A stretch of DNA of 51,637 bases from an uncultured Rhizobium sp. (GCA_945952315.1 CAMFIE010000011.1:1-51637); one strand, 5' to 3'; shown: positions 1-8,059, numbered from the stretch's first letter. A program made the numbers and translations. Notes: a model not told the origin generated them from the sequence alone.

Positions 1-604
1 GCGGATAGATATAGGTGTTGCGGACCATGAACTCCTTGAGGATGTCGTTCTGGATCGTGCCGGACAGCTCGGCGCGCGGAACGCCCTGCTCTTCGCCCGC
101 AACGATGAAATTCGCAAGGATCGGGATCACCGCGCCATTCATGGTCATGGAAACGGAAATCTTTTCGAGCGGAATGCCGTCGAACAGGATCTTCATGTCC
201 TCGACACTGTCGATGGCCACGCCCGCCTTGCCGACATCGCCCACCACGCGCGGATGATCGGAATCATAGCCGCGATGGGTGGCAAGGTCGAAAGCGACCG
301 AAACGCCCTGCTGGCCTGCCGCAAGCGCCTTGCGATAGAAGGCATTGCTGTCTTCCGCGGTCGAGAACCCCGCATATTGCCGGATGGTCCAGGGACGGCC
401 CGTATACATGGTGGCGCGCGGCCCGCGGGTGAACGGCTTGAAGCCCGGAAGCGAGCGCAGATGCGTGGCCGAAGCGAGATCCGCCTCCGTATAGAGCGGC
501 TTCACGTCGATGCCTTCCGGCGTGTGCCAGACAAGCTTTTCCGCCGGAGCCTTGAGTTCCTTTTCCGCCAGCGCCTGCCAGTCAGAGATGGTTTTGTCGT
601 TCAT
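1..604 (-). CDS. scpA: Methylmalonyl-CoA mutase, N-terminal part (cut by window edge)
   Basis: Adenosylcobalamin-dependent mutase converting (R)-methylmalonyl-CoA to succinyl-CoA, the last step of the propionyl-CoA route; called bhbA in Sinorhizobium. The 201 visible codons begin [17 protein letters not shown] and contain the family's TIM-barrel entry segment [18 protein letters not shown], then [19 protein letters not shown] and [12 protein letters not shown], which line the CoA and substrate channel. The gene continues past base 1, so the cobalamin-binding domain is not seen. It lies downstream of pccB-pccA on the same strand, as is usual in rhizobia, but here a divergent parDE pair separates it from pccA. 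It therefore needs either read-through antisense to parDE or its own promoter in the 116 bp before its start; I could not identify that promoter. Confidence 0.95.
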   Translation of the reverse strand, partial: MNDKTISDWQALAEKELKAPAEKLVWHTPEGIDVKPLYTEADLASATHLRSLPGFKPFTRGPRATMYTGRPWTIRQYAGFSTAEDSNAFYRKALAAGQQGVSVAFDLATHRGYDSDHPRVVGDVGKAGVAIDSVEDMKILFDGIPLEKISVSMTMNGAVIPILANFIVAGEEQGVPRAELSGTIQNDILKEFMVRNTYIYP

Positions 605-665
605 GTTTCTAGTCCTCGCAAGCGCCATTCGGGCAGAGCGCCGAACCCGGCGACACCTGCCATTC

Positions 666-694
666 TTGACGGAAATACCACTCGGTAGTATTAT
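666..694 (+). promoter_or_regulatory. Sigma70-type promoter of parDE with overlapping palindromic operator
   Basis: TTGACG at 666-671 and TATTAT at 689-694 are separated by 17 bp, 27 bp before the parD start codon. An imperfect palindrome at 674-692 (arms AATACCAC and GTAGTATT) spans the spacer and the -10 box. Ribbon-helix-helix antitoxins bind such palindromes and repress their own operon, so ParD is the natural ligand. The promoter match is seen; the binding is inferred. Confidence 0.6.
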
Positions 695-720
695 GAATTT
701 CTGAATTGGAGACCGCAGTC

Positions 721-990
721 ATGACAGTCAAGACCTCTGTATCGCTACCCGACCAGCAGGAAGCCTTTGCCCGTCGCATGGTGGAAGAAGGGCGCTATTC
801 CAGCGTGAGTGCCGTGATCCAGCAGGGTCTCGAGCTGCTGCGCCACGAGACCGAGAAGAAAGACGCCGAGCTCGCCGCTCTGAAGGCCCTGCTTGATGAA
901 CGCAGCAAGGGACCATTCCTGAGCACGGAGGAAAGCCGACAGAAAATCGAGGATATGCTTGCGGCAAAGAAGAAACAGTATGGTCTATAG
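721..990 (+). CDS. parD: ParD-family antitoxin
   Basis: An 89-residue antitoxin of the type II ParDE family. The N-terminal third (TVKTSVSLPDQQEAFARRMVEEGRYSSVSAVIQQGLELL) has the ribbon-helix-helix pattern of CopG/ParD DNA-binding proteins. The charged C-terminal part (about residues 45-89) is the expected toxin-binding tail. The ATG at 721 was chosen over an upstream TTG because the protein then starts at MTVKTSVSLP, typical for the family. Its last bases overlap the parE start by 11 nt, implying translational coupling. It is probably a co-repressor with ParE at the palindrome just upstream. The pair lies within the propionate operon and opposite to it. Confidence 0.85.
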   Translation: MTVKTSVSLPDQQEAFARRMVEEGRYSSVSAVIQQGLELLRHETEKKDAELAALKALLDERSKGPFLSTEESRQKIEDMLAAKKKQYGL

Positions 991-1342
991 AATTCGACGG
1001 ACAGTCGAGAGCCAGGAAGACCTTGATCTTGCCTTCGATCACTTCGTCAGTTCCTATCTGGGATATGGCGATACTATTGAAGAGGCGTTCGAGAGAGCAA
1101 GCCGCCGTCTTCGAAAAGTAAGTGACGAAATAGAAGGGCTTGCCCGTTTCCCGCACAAGGGCACGCGAAACCCCGAAATGGAACCCCATCTCAGACATAT
1201 GACCAGGGACGGAATGGTCATCTACTTCAACGTCGACGATGCGGCACGAATGGTGAATGTGCTCGCCATTTTCTTCGGCCCGCAAGACCACCAAAGACAT
1301 ATGATAGGACGGCTCCTCAAACGGAAGTCCACCGATGCCTGA
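980..1342 (+). CDS. parE: ParE-family toxin of a type II toxin-antitoxin pair
   Basis: A 120-residue RelE/ParE-superfamily toxin. Visible features are the N-terminal strand and helix (MVYRIRRTVESQEDLDLAFDHF), the central ARFPHKGTRNP segment typical of ParE-like proteins, and the C-terminal strands MVIYFNVDD and NVLAIFFGPQDH. Chromosomal ParE proteins usually poison DNA gyrase, but some relatives have other targets, so the target is inferred. The ATG at 980 lies inside the 3' end of parD; upstream in-frame TTG codons would remove the normal coupling arrangement. The gene ends 11 bp from the pccA stop codon in convergent orientation, with no room for a terminator between them. Confidence 0.82.
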   Translation: MVYRIRRTVESQEDLDLAFDHFVSSYLGYGDTIEEAFERASRRLRKVSDEIEGLARFPHKGTRNPEMEPHLRHMTRDGMVIYFNVDDAARMVNVLAIFFGPQDHQRHMIGRLLKRKSTDA

Positions 1343-1353
1343 AGCCTCCCCCA

Positions 1354-3366
1354 TCACTCGAATTCCATGATCAGTTCGTCGACGGCGAGCGACTGGCCGG
1401 CCTTGACGGCGACTTTCTTCACCACGGAGCGTTTTTCGGCGCGCAGGATGTTTTCCATCTTCATCGCCTCCACGGTTGCGAGTGCCTGACCGGCTTCGAC
1501 CGTATCGCCCTCGCCCACCAGCACCGACGTGATCACACCCGGCATCGGGCAGAGCAGCATGCGCGACGTATCCGGCGGCAGTTTCACCGGCATCAGCTTG
1601 GCGAGTGCCGCCACATGCGGCTCGCGCACATGGGCGATGAGGTCCATGCCCTTCCAGCGCAGACGGAAACCGGTGCCGGAGCGGCTGATCTTCACGCCGA
1701 GCCGTTCACCGCCGACGGTAAATTCGCCGTAGGTATCGCCCGGCTGCCAGCCGCCGGAGACCTCGAGAACCGCACCATCCGCGAAGCGCACGCCCTGCCC
1801 TTCCGAGCCGCTTTCCAGCGTCACCGGCAGGGTGAAGCCGCCGAGCGTCACCACCCAGTCCTTGCCAAGCACGCGACGGTGATTGCCGATGGTGCCGGAG
1901 ATTTCCGTGGCGCGGGCCTCGCGGATGCGGTTGATGAAGGTCGCAATTGCCCCGAGCTTGCGGGCATCGCCTTCGCCCGGCTGCACGCCGGTGAAGCCAT
2001 CCTTGAATTCTTCCGCAATATAGGCGGTCGTCAGGCGGCCCGAGCGGAAGCGCTCCTGCCCCATCACGGCCGAAAGGAACGGCAGGTTATGGCCGATGCC
2101 TTCCACCTCGAACCCGTCCAGGGCGGCACTCATCGCGTCGATTGCCGTCAGGCGATCCGGCGCCCAGGTGCAAAGCTTGGCGATCATCGGATCGTAATAC
2201 ATCGAGATCTCGCCGCCTTCGAAGACGCCGGTGTCATTGCGTACGACCGTGCCATCATCGCGCTTGCCTTCGACCGGCGGGCGATAGCGGGTGAGACGGC
2301 CGATGGAGGGCAGGAAGTTGCGGTAGGGATCTTCCGCATAGAGGCGGCTTTCGATCGCCCAGCCGTTGAGCTTCACGTCGTCCTGTCCGAAGGCGAGCTT
2401 TTCGCCCGCGGCCACGCGGATCATCTGCTCGACCAGATCGATGCCGGTGATCAACTCGGTCACCGGATGCTCCACCTGCAGGCGGGTGTTCATTTCGAGG
2501 AAGTAGAACTTGTTGGCCTTGCCATCGACGATGAATTCCACGGTCCCGGCAGAGCAATAGTTCACCGCCTTCGCCAGTGCGACCGCCTGTTCGCCCATGG
2601 CCTTGCGGGTCGCCGCATCGAGGAAGGGCGACGGGGCCTCTTCGATCACCTTCTGGTTGCGGCGCTGGATCGAGCATTCCCGCTCGCCGAGATAAAGCAC
2701 ATTGCCATGCTTGTCGCCCAGCACCTGGATTTCGATATGGCGCGGCTCCGTGACGAATTTCTCGATGAAGATGCGGTCATCGCCGAACGAGCTTTTCGCC
2801 TCGTTCCTGGAAGACTGGAAGCCTTCGCGGGCCTCCTCGTCATTCCAGGCGATGCGCATGCCCTTGCCGCCACCACCGGCAGAGGCCTTGATCATCACCG
2901 GATAGCCGATGGATTGCGAGATCCTGACCGCCTCATCCGCATCCGCAATCAGGCCCATATGGCCGGGCACGGTGGAAACACCGGCTTCTGCGGCAAGCTT
3001 CTTCGAGGTGATCTTGTCACCCATGGCGTGGATCGCGCCGACCGGCGGGCCGATGAAGGCAACGCCTTCCTTCTCCAGCGCCTCGGCAAAGGCGGCATTT
3101 TCCGAAAGGAAGCCATAGCCCGGATGCACCGCATCCGCGCCCGTCTTGCGGATCGCATCGAGGATCTTGTCGATCACGATATAGGACTGGCTGGACGGAG
3201 CCGGGCCGATATGCACCGCTTCATCCGCCATTTCCACATGCAGCGCATTGCGGTCGGCATCGGAATAGACAGCCACCGTCTTGATACCCATCTTGCGGGC
3301 GGTCTTGATGACCCGGCAGGCGATTTCACCACGGTTGGCGATAAGGATTTTCTTGATCATCGTCAT
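1354..3366 (-). CDS. pccA: Propionyl-CoA carboxylase alpha subunit (biotin carboxylase plus biotin carrier)
   Basis: About 670 residues; with PccB it carboxylates propionyl-CoA to methylmalonyl-CoA using ATP and bicarbonate. The order is: biotin carboxylase N-domain (KKILIANRGEIACRVIKTAR), ATP-grasp with the glycine-rich loop KASAGGGGKGMR, active-site region EMNTRLQVEHPVTE, a BT-type linker, and the C-terminal biotinyl domain with VEAMKMEN (biotinyl lysine near residue 636). The length fits the family. Two ATGs compete: 3366 (MTMIKK) and 3360 (MIKK). The start lies 4 bp after the DUF2442 stop, so it is probably translated in the pccB-DUF4160-DUF2442-pccA transcript. ParE runs convergently into its 3' end. 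Confidence 0.96.
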   Translation of the reverse strand: MTMIKKILIANRGEIACRVIKTARKMGIKTVAVYSDADRNALHVEMADEAVHIGPAPSSQSYIVIDKILDAIRKTGADAVHPGYGFLSENAAFAEALEKEGVAFIGPPVGAIHAMGDKITSKKLAAEAGVSTVPGHMGLIADADEAVRISQSIGYPVMIKASAGGGGKGMRIAWNDEEAREGFQSSRNEAKSSFGDDRIFIEKFVTEPRHIEIQVLGDKHGNVLYLGERECSIQRRNQKVIEEAPSPFLDAATRKAMGEQAVALAKAVNYCSAGTVEFIVDGKANKFYFLEMNTRLQVEHPVTELITGIDLVEQMIRVAAGEKLAFGQDDVKLNGWAIESRLYAEDPYRNFLPSIGRLTRYRPPVEGKRDDGTVVRNDTGVFEGGEISMYYDPMIAKLCTWAPDRLTAIDAMSAALDGFEVEGIGHNLPFLSAVMGQERFRSGRLTTAYIAEEFKDGFTGVQPGEGDARKLGAIATFINRIREARATEISGTIGNHRRVLGKDWVVTLGGFTLPVTLESGSEGQGVRFADGAVLEVSGGWQPGDTYGEFTVGGERLGVKISRSGTGFRLRWKGMDLIAHVREPHVAALAKLMPVKLPPDTSRMLLCPMPGVITSVLVGEGDTVEAGQALATVEAMKMENILRAEKRSVVKKVAVKAGQSLAVDELIMEFE

Positions 3367-3370
3367 CAAT

Positions 3371-3655
3371 CTACTCTGCTGCTTCCGCCGGCGATTTGGC
3401 ACCGGGGGCGGCTCCCCCAACGATCAGCGCCTTGGCACTGATATATTCATCGATCTCCACCCAGCCGACGGCATCACCGAACGGCAGGATTTCCCAGTTC
3501 TTGCGTTCCTCAGCGCTGGCGGCCTGAAGGCGCGGATACCACCAGAGCGGCGCTTCAATGATCCGTCCATCCGCCATGGACATGCGAATGGTGCTTTCGG
3601 TCACGTCAACACCGGCGATCTGCAGCTGGCGCTCGTCAATGTCCAAAATAGTCAT
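3371..3655 (-). CDS. DUF2442 domain protein
   Basis: A 94-residue protein recognisable as DUF2442 by MSMADGRIIEAPLWWYPRL and the later PFGDAVGWVEIDEYIS. Members are small soluble proteins of unknown biochemical role, very often encoded directly after a DUF4160 gene. Here it overlaps the upstream DUF4160 gene by 20 bp and ends 4 bp before pccA. The C-terminus (VGGAAPGAKSPAEAAE) is low complexity. The DUF4160-DUF2442 arrangement has been suggested to behave like a toxin-antitoxin-like module; nothing in the sequence proves this. No separate promoter is visible, so the pair is probably co-transcribed with pccB and pccA. Confidence 0.8.
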   Translation of the reverse strand: MTILDIDERQLQIAGVDVTESTIRMSMADGRIIEAPLWWYPRLQAASAEERKNWEILPFGDAVGWVEIDEYISAKALIVGGAAPGAKSPAEAAE

Positions 3656-3872
3656 GCCATGCCTCCAGAAATTCCTGCTGATGTTCAGCGATGACCTTCA
3701 GGATATCATTCACCTCATGAGCGGCAAAACCGGCCTTGCGGGCCACGCGAAGATCGGAAAGCCACACCTTGAGCTGCTTTCCATCCTTCAGAACGTGAAC
3801 ATGCGGGGGCTCGCCGATTTCCTTCGAGTAGAACAGAAAGCGATGCCCTCTCCACAACAGCAGGGTCGGCAT
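3636..3872 (-). CDS. DUF4160 domain protein
   Basis: A 78-residue protein with the DUF4160 signature: HRFLFYSKEIGEPPHVHV followed by KVWLSDLRVARKAGF and a helical C-terminus (ILKVIAEHQQEFLEAWHDYF). Its function is unknown. The conserved histidines in PPHVHV look like a catalytic or metal-binding cluster, but that is inference. It begins 9 bp after the pccB stop and overlaps DUF2442 by 20 bp, so the two are translationally coupled. The pair looks inserted into the otherwise compact pccB-pccA unit. Confidence 0.8.
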   Translation of the reverse strand: MPTLLLWRGHRFLFYSKEIGEPPHVHVLKDGKQLKVWLSDLRVARKAGFAAHEVNDILKVIAEHQQEFLEAWHDYFGH

Positions 3873-3881
3873 GACGCTTCC

Positions 3882-5414
3882 TCACAGCGGGATCGTGTCG
3901 TGCTTCTTCCAGCGCACATCCACCTGCTTGTTGCGCAGCGAGGCAAAGGCGCGGGCGATGCGTTTGCGCGAGGAATGCGGCATGATCACCTCGTCGATGA
4001 AGCCGCGTTCTGCCGCAACGAAGGGATTGGCAAACCGCTCCTCGTATTCCGCCGTGCGCGCCGCGATCTTTTCCGGATCACCGAGCTCCGAGCGATAGAG
4101 AATTTCGGTCGCGCCCTTCGCGCCCATCACCGCGATTTCAGCAGTCGGCCAGGCATAGTTGATGTCTGCGCCGATATGCTTGGAGGCCATCACGTCATAG
4201 GCGCCGCCATAGGCCTTGCGGGTGATCAGCGTCACCATCGGAACGGTTGCCTGGCTATAGGCAAAGAGCAGCTTTGCCCCGTGCTTGATCACGCCACCAT
4301 ATTCCTGCGCCGTGCCCGGCAGGAAGCCCGGCACATCCACCAGTGTCAGGATCGGAATATTGAAGGCGTCGCAGAAGCGCACGAAGCGGGCGGCCTTGCG
4401 CGAACTGTCGATATCGAGGCAGCCTGCGAGCACCATCGGCTGGTTTGCGACCACACCCACCGTCTGGCCTTCCATGCGGATGAAGCCGGTGATGATGTTC
4501 TTCGCATAGGCTTCCTGGATCTCGAAGAAATCGCCCTCGTCGGCCAGCGCGAGGATCAGTTCCTTCATGTCATAGGGCTTGGTATTGGAATCCGGGATCA
4601 ACGTATCGAGACGCGCTTCCAGACGGCCCGGATCATCATGGAAGGGCCGCACCGGCGGCTTTTCGCGATTGTTGAGCGGCAGGAAATCGAAGAGCGCACG
4701 AACCATTTCCAGCGTCTCGATATCGTTTTCGTAAGCGCCGTCGGCCACGGACGACTTCGACGTATGGGTGCGGGCACCACCAAGCTCTTCCGCCGTGACG
4801 ATCTCGTTCGTCACCGTCTTCACCACATCCGGGCCGGTCACGAACATGTAGGAACTGTCGCGCACCATGAAGATGAAGTCGGTCATGGCGGGCGAATAGA
4901 CCGCACCACCGGCGCAAGGGCCCATGATCACCGAAATCTGCGGGATGATGCCGGAGGCATCGACATTGCGCTTGAACACATCGGCATAGCCCGCAAGCGA
5001 GGCCACGCCTTCCTGAATGCGCGCACCGCCGGAATCATTCAGCCCGATCACCGGTGCACCGTTCTTCACCGCCATGTCCATGATCTTGCAGATCTTCTGG
5101 GCATGGGTTTCAGACAGCGAGCCGCCAAGCACGGTGAAATCCTGGCTGAAGACATAGACCTGACGGCCATTGATGGTGCCCCAGCCGGTGACGACGCCAT
5201 CGCCTGCCACCTTTTGTGTCTCCATGCCGAAATCGGTGCAGCGATGGGTGACATACATGTCATATTCTTCAAAGGAGCCGGGATCGAGCAGCACATCCAG
5301 CCGCTCGCGGGCGGTCAGCTTGCCCTTGCCGTGCTGTGCCGCGATACGGCGCTCGCCACCGCCCAGCCGCGCTTCTTCGCGCCGGCTTTCCAATTGTTCC
5401 AGAACTGCCCGCAT
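3882..5414 (-). CDS. pccB: Propionyl-CoA carboxylase beta subunit (carboxyltransferase)
   Basis: 510 residues, the normal size for PccB. It transfers the carboxyl group from biotin on PccA to propionyl-CoA. Visible are the crotonase-fold carboxyltransferase core with [24 protein letters not shown] and [19 protein letters not shown] in the N-terminal half (CoA side). The C-terminal half has [24 protein letters not shown] and [16 protein letters not shown] (biotin side). First gene of the minus-strand propionate operon, divergent from pccR over 157 bp. That interval contains TTTGCSAA repeats next to pccR, so propionyl-CoA-responsive control by PccR is likely. Confidence 0.96.
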   Translation of the reverse strand: MRAVLEQLESRREEARLGGGERRIAAQHGKGKLTARERLDVLLDPGSFEEYDMYVTHRCTDFGMETQKVAGDGVVTGWGTINGRQVYVFSQDFTVLGGSLSETHAQKICKIMDMAVKNGAPVIGLNDSGGARIQEGVASLAGYADVFKRNVDASGIIPQISVIMGPCAGGAVYSPAMTDFIFMVRDSSYMFVTGPDVVKTVTNEIVTAEELGGARTHTSKSSVADGAYENDIETLEMVRALFDFLPLNNREKPPVRPFHDDPGRLEARLDTLIPDSNTKPYDMKELILALADEGDFFEIQEAYAKNIITGFIRMEGQTVGVVANQPMVLAGCLDIDSSRKAARFVRFCDAFNIPILTLVDVPGFLPGTAQEYGGVIKHGAKLLFAYSQATVPMVTLITRKAYGGAYDVMASKHIGADINYAWPTAEIAVMGAKGATEILYRSELGDPEKIAARTAEYEERFANPFVAAERGFIDEVIMPHSSRKRIARAFASLRNKQVDVRWKKHDTIPL

Positions 5415-5540
5415 GGGGGATATGCCTCCCGAATTTTCACTCCTGCCGCCCGTGATCCTACAGGGGCGACCGCCAATCGCAATAACTGCGATAGTTGAAG
5501 AAGAAAATGCTTGAACGGGTGCGTGTGCGTAATATACAAA

Positions 5541-5570
5541 TTTGCCAACTCAATTTTGCGAATTTGCGAA
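5541..5570 (+). promoter_or_regulatory. Putative PccR operator: three TTTGCSAA repeats
   Basis: TTTGCCAA (5541-5548), TTTGCGAA (5555-5562) and TTTGCGAA (5563-5570) lie in the pccB-pccR intergenic region; the last ends one base before the pccR ATG. Rhodobacter PccR, of the same ScfR family, is described as binding paired TTTGC-type half-sites. The repeats are seen; binding is inference. Because they abut the start codon and no Shine-Dalgarno is visible there, the pccR message may be leaderless or have a very short leader. Confidence 0.6.
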
Positions 5571-5571
5571 C

Positions 5572-6987
5572 ATGGCCATCGGCAAGCTCTATATCGGGCG
5601 CAAGGTGCGCGAATTGCGCGAGGCAAACCGTGCAACGCAGGGCCAGTTTGCCGAACGCATCGGCATCTCCACGTCCTACCTCAACCAGATCGAAAACAAC
5701 CAGCGCCCGGTTTCGGCGGCTGTGCTTCTGGCGCTCGCGGAAAAATTCGCGATCGACATCGCCGATCTCTCCTCCGGCGAAGGCGACAGGCTGCTCTCCG
5801 CGCTGTCCGAGGCCCTGTCCGATCCGCTGTTTGAAACCTACAGCCCGACGCTGCAGGAGCTGAAACTGGTTGCCCAGAATGCGCCGGGGCTTGCCCATGC
5901 GCTCATCACGGCGCATCAGGCCTATCGCCGCAGCGGCGAGCAGCTTGCAAGCTTCGATGACCGGCTGGGGCGGCAGACGGGGCTTGCCGAACCCACGCCT
6001 TACGAGGAAGTGCGGGATTTCTTCCATTTCGTCGACAATTACATCCATGAACTCGACCTCTCCGCCGAAAGGCTTGCGGCGAAGCTCGGGCTCGGGGACG
6101 GGGAAAATCACGCGGCCCTCGTCCAGCATCTGGAGCGGGCGCACGGGGTGCGGGTCACCCGTGGCGATCCTTCCGACGAGCATGTGCGCCGCTTCGATGC
6201 CAAGGCGGGCCTTCTCACCATCAACCCTTATGCGCCCGCACCTTCGCGGGATTTCCAGCTGGCGCTGCAGATCGCGCAGCTGCATGACCCGTCCCTGATC
6301 GACAGCATCATCGCCCAGGCCGGTTTCCGCTCGGAAGAGGCGCAGGAAATCGGCCGCATTGGCCTGCACAACTATTTCGCGGGCGCCCTCATTCTGCCCT
6401 ACCAGCCGTTTCTCAAGGCAGCGCGCGACCTGCGGCACGATATCGAGCTGCTTGCGGCCCGCTTCGGGGCGTCGCTCGAGCAGATCTGCCATCGGCTGAG
6501 CACGCTGCAGCGGCCGGGCGCCAAAGGCATCCCGATCTTCTTTGCCCGCATCGACCGAGCGGGCAATATCACCAAAAGGCATAGCGCGGCGAAACTGCAA
6601 TTTGCCCGTTTCGGTGCCGCCTGTCCGCTGTGGAACGTGCATCAGGCATTCGAAATGCCGGGCCGGATCATCCGGCAGCTGGCCGAAACGCCGGACGGCA
6701 TGCGCTATCTCTGCCTAGCCACCCAGATCACCAAAGGCGGCGTGAATTTCGGTGCACCACGCCCGCGCTATGCCATCGCGCTTGGTTGCGAAATCTCCTA
6801 TGCCGACAGTTTCGTCTATGCCGATGATCTCGATCTTTCCAACCGCGCCGCCTTTGATCCAATCGGCATTTCCTGCCGGATCTGCGAGCGCACCCGCTGC
6901 CCGAGCCGGGCCGTGCCGCCCCTGAAACGCAAGCTGGTGATCCGTCACGATCTGCGCGGCACGCTGCCCTATGACATCGCCGATTGA
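5572..6987 (+). CDS. pccR: PccR/ScfR-type short-chain fatty acyl-CoA-responsive regulator
   Basis: 471 residues in the usual three-part arrangement. An XRE helix-turn-helix comes first (about residues 8-62, VRELREANRATQGQFAERIG then TSYLNQIENNQRPVS). An IrrE/M78-like middle follows (around residues 190-290, including FQLALQIAQLHDPSLID). The C-terminal ScfR region carries the cysteine cluster ISCRICERTRCPSRAVPPL. Rhodobacter PccR activates propionyl-CoA carboxylase genes when propionyl-CoA accumulates. Adjacency to pccB and the TTTGCSAA repeats supports the same job here. The ATG at 5572 (MAIGKLYIG) fits the family; an upstream TTG at 5542 would place the operator inside the coding region. Confidence 0.92.
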   Translation: MAIGKLYIGRKVRELREANRATQGQFAERIGISTSYLNQIENNQRPVSAAVLLALAEKFAIDIADLSSGEGDRLLSALSEALSDPLFETYSPTLQELKLVAQNAPGLAHALITAHQAYRRSGEQLASFDDRLGRQTGLAEPTPYEEVRDFFHFVDNYIHELDLSAERLAAKLGLGDGENHAALVQHLERAHGVRVTRGDPSDEHVRRFDAKAGLLTINPYAPAPSRDFQLALQIAQLHDPSLIDSIIAQAGFRSEEAQEIGRIGLHNYFAGALILPYQPFLKAARDLRHDIELLAARFGASLEQICHRLSTLQRPGAKGIPIFFARIDRAGNITKRHSAAKLQFARFGAACPLWNVHQAFEMPGRIIRQLAETPDGMRYLCLATQITKGGVNFGAPRPRYAIALGCEISYADSFVYADDLDLSNRAAFDPIGISCRICERTRCPSRAVPPLKRKLVIRHDLRGTLPYDIAD

Positions 6988-7143
6988 GGCGAGCCACGCG
7001 GCTGATGCAGGGCAGACTTGCACTGGCGCGATACAAGATATGACGGTTGCAGGATAGGATTGCCGCGTTCAGACTGCTATCGGACGGTCGGATCGATGAG
7101 ATCCCGTCCCATTCAGCAAAGGATCAGCGCAGCCGTGTCCGCG

Positions 7144-7785
7144 ATGAAACTGAAGATGATCCCCAAACCGCGTGCGAGCTATCGCCGGGAAAGCGCGGAA
7201 GACCGCAAGCGCCAGCTTGGCGAGGCGGCGCTGCGCTGCATCCAGAAAAACGGCAATGCCGGTGTTTCCGTCCGCCAGATTGCCGCTGAAGCGGGTGTTA
7301 CGCAGGGGCTCATCACCCACCATTTCGGCGAGATCAACGAACTCGTCGCCTATGCCTTCGAGATCATGGCCGCCGATCTGCACAGCGGCATCACCGCCGC
7401 AATCGAAGCCGCAGGCAGCGATCCACGCGCCCGCATCGACGCCTGCATCGAGGCTTCCTTCTCCCCGCAGATCTTTGACCAGTCGACGCTCGGTGTCTGG
7501 ATCGTCTTCTGGGGGCTGGTGCTGCATTCGCCACGCATGAGCGCGGCCCAGCAACGCGACAACGGTATCTATGTCAGCCGCATGGAAAGCCTGATTGCCG
7601 ATCTTGCCCGCGCCGAAGGCTTTGCCGTTGCCGATCCGCGCCTGGCCGCGATCCAGTTCGCCGCCATGTTCGATGGCCTCTGGCTGAACTGGTGCCTCAA
7701 CCCCGGCGGCTTCAGCCCGGAAAACGGCATCACGCTCTGCAAGAACTGGATCGAAGGCCTGCGGCGCGGCGCTTATTCAGCATAA
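7144..7785 (+). CDS. TetR-family regulator with BetI-like C-terminal domain
   Basis: 213 residues from the chosen ATG. The N-terminal TetR helix-turn-helix is clear (RKRQLGEAALRCIQKNG, VSVRQIAAEAGVTQGLITHHF). The C-terminal part resembles the BetI-type ligand domain (LGVWIVFWGLVLHSP, FAAMFDGLWLNWCLNPGGFSPENGI). BetI represses choline-to-betaine genes, but no bet genes are in the window, so the effector is unknown. Start choice is uncertain: ATGs at 7096, 7144 and 7156 are possible and none has a strong ribosome-binding site. Its stop codon lies inside the upstream end of the first duplicated small-ORF unit. It sits 156 bp after pccR, with no sign of shared function. Confidence 0.8.
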   Translation: MKLKMIPKPRASYRRESAEDRKRQLGEAALRCIQKNGNAGVSVRQIAAEAGVTQGLITHHFGEINELVAYAFEIMAADLHSGITAAIEAAGSDPRARIDACIEASFSPQIFDQSTLGVWIVFWGLVLHSPRMSAAQQRDNGIYVSRMESLIADLARAEGFAVADPRLAAIQFAAMFDGLWLNWCLNPGGFSPENGITLCKNWIEGLRRGAYSA

Positions 7786-7822
7786 CTAAATTTCAGATTT
7801 ACATTATAGTCGAAGGCGCTAA

Positions 7823-7924
7823 GCTGCAACCGCTCGCAAGCAGAAGCAGCATGGGCCCGACCAGCCGGGCAATCGGGGACGGTGAGCTTCCCCGACTGAG
7901 GCAACAGCTTTGCTTGTCGAACGG
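7823..7924 (+). ncRNA. Conserved structured leader, copy 1
   Basis: 102 nt matching the second copy at 100 of 102 positions. Local hairpins can be drawn: GCCCG/CGGGC at 7855-7859 and 7866-7870, and a perfect 7-bp stem TCGGGGA/TCCCCGA at 7873-7879 and 7889-7895. The distance from leader to small ORF differs by 1 nt between copies, and both leader mismatches would change an amino acid in the only shared open frame. The leader is therefore more likely a functional RNA segment (5' regulatory region or small RNA) than coding sequence. No Rfam family was recognised by eye. Confidence 0.5.
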
Positions 7925-7935
7925 GAGTGAAAAAG

Positions 7936-8025
7936 ATGGGACGTTTTCCTGTCCGGATCACGTTTGATCTGACGAAGACCCGCACGGGCTGGATATTCTC
8001 CGTGCGGATACACTTCGCAGACTGA
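7936..8025 (+). CDS. Small 29-residue protein, copy 1 of a duplicated pair
   Basis: The ORF reads MGRFPVRITFDLTKT-RTGWIFSVRIHFAD. A GGGAG Shine-Dalgarno lies 8 nt before the ATG. The paralogue at 8290 keeps frame and length, with 16 of 29 residues identical and mostly conservative changes otherwise (F/L, D/E, L/V, S/T, F/Y). Some differences are silent (Pro, Arg, Lys and Ile codons). This pattern supports translation. Alternating hydrophobic and polar residues on either side of TRTGW suggest a basic two-stranded beta-hairpin; there is no signal peptide or membrane helix. The coding sequence also contains the inverted repeat CCGCACGG/CCGTGCGG, present in both copies, so it may also act as RNA structure. 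Function unknown. Confidence 0.6.
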   Translation: MGRFPVRITFDLTKTRTGWIFSVRIHFAD

Positions 8026-8031
8026 ACGAAA

Positions 8032-8059
8032 GGAAAGGCGGATTGCCCTCCGCCTTTCC
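8032..8059 (+). terminator. 3' hairpin of duplicated unit, copy 1
   Basis: A perfect 10-bp stem, GGAAAGGCGG (8032-8041) with CCGCCTTTCC (8050-8059), begins 7 nt after the small ORF stop. No T-run follows, so it is not a textbook intrinsic terminator. It may protect the 3' end or need a factor. The sequence CACTCC(C)TG after it is shared with copy 2. Confidence 0.5.

Larger units (their letters stand above)
7782..8059 (+). repeat. Duplicated leader/small-ORF/hairpin unit, copy 1
   Basis: This segment aligns to 8137-8413 at a constant offset of 354-355 bases. Upstream, ATAACTAAATTTC (7782-7794) matches ATAACTATATTTC in copy 2 at the identical distance (28 nt) from the leader. Then come a 102-nt leader (7823-7924), a 29-codon ORF and a hairpin. 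The 28 nt between the upstream element and the leader are unrelated between copies, so promoter sequences may differ. TATAGT at 7805-7810 is a possible -10 box here. The unit starts over the last codon of the TetR gene. Confidence 0.85.

Noticed and set aside
3881-3890. Frameshift or pseudogene between pccB and DUF4160
   Set aside because: Both reading frames are complete and the 9-bp gap is a normal operon junction.
1615-5498. Long plus-strand open frames opposite pccA and pccB
   Set aside because: Same shadow effect; compositionally His/Arg-rich and without recognisable domains.
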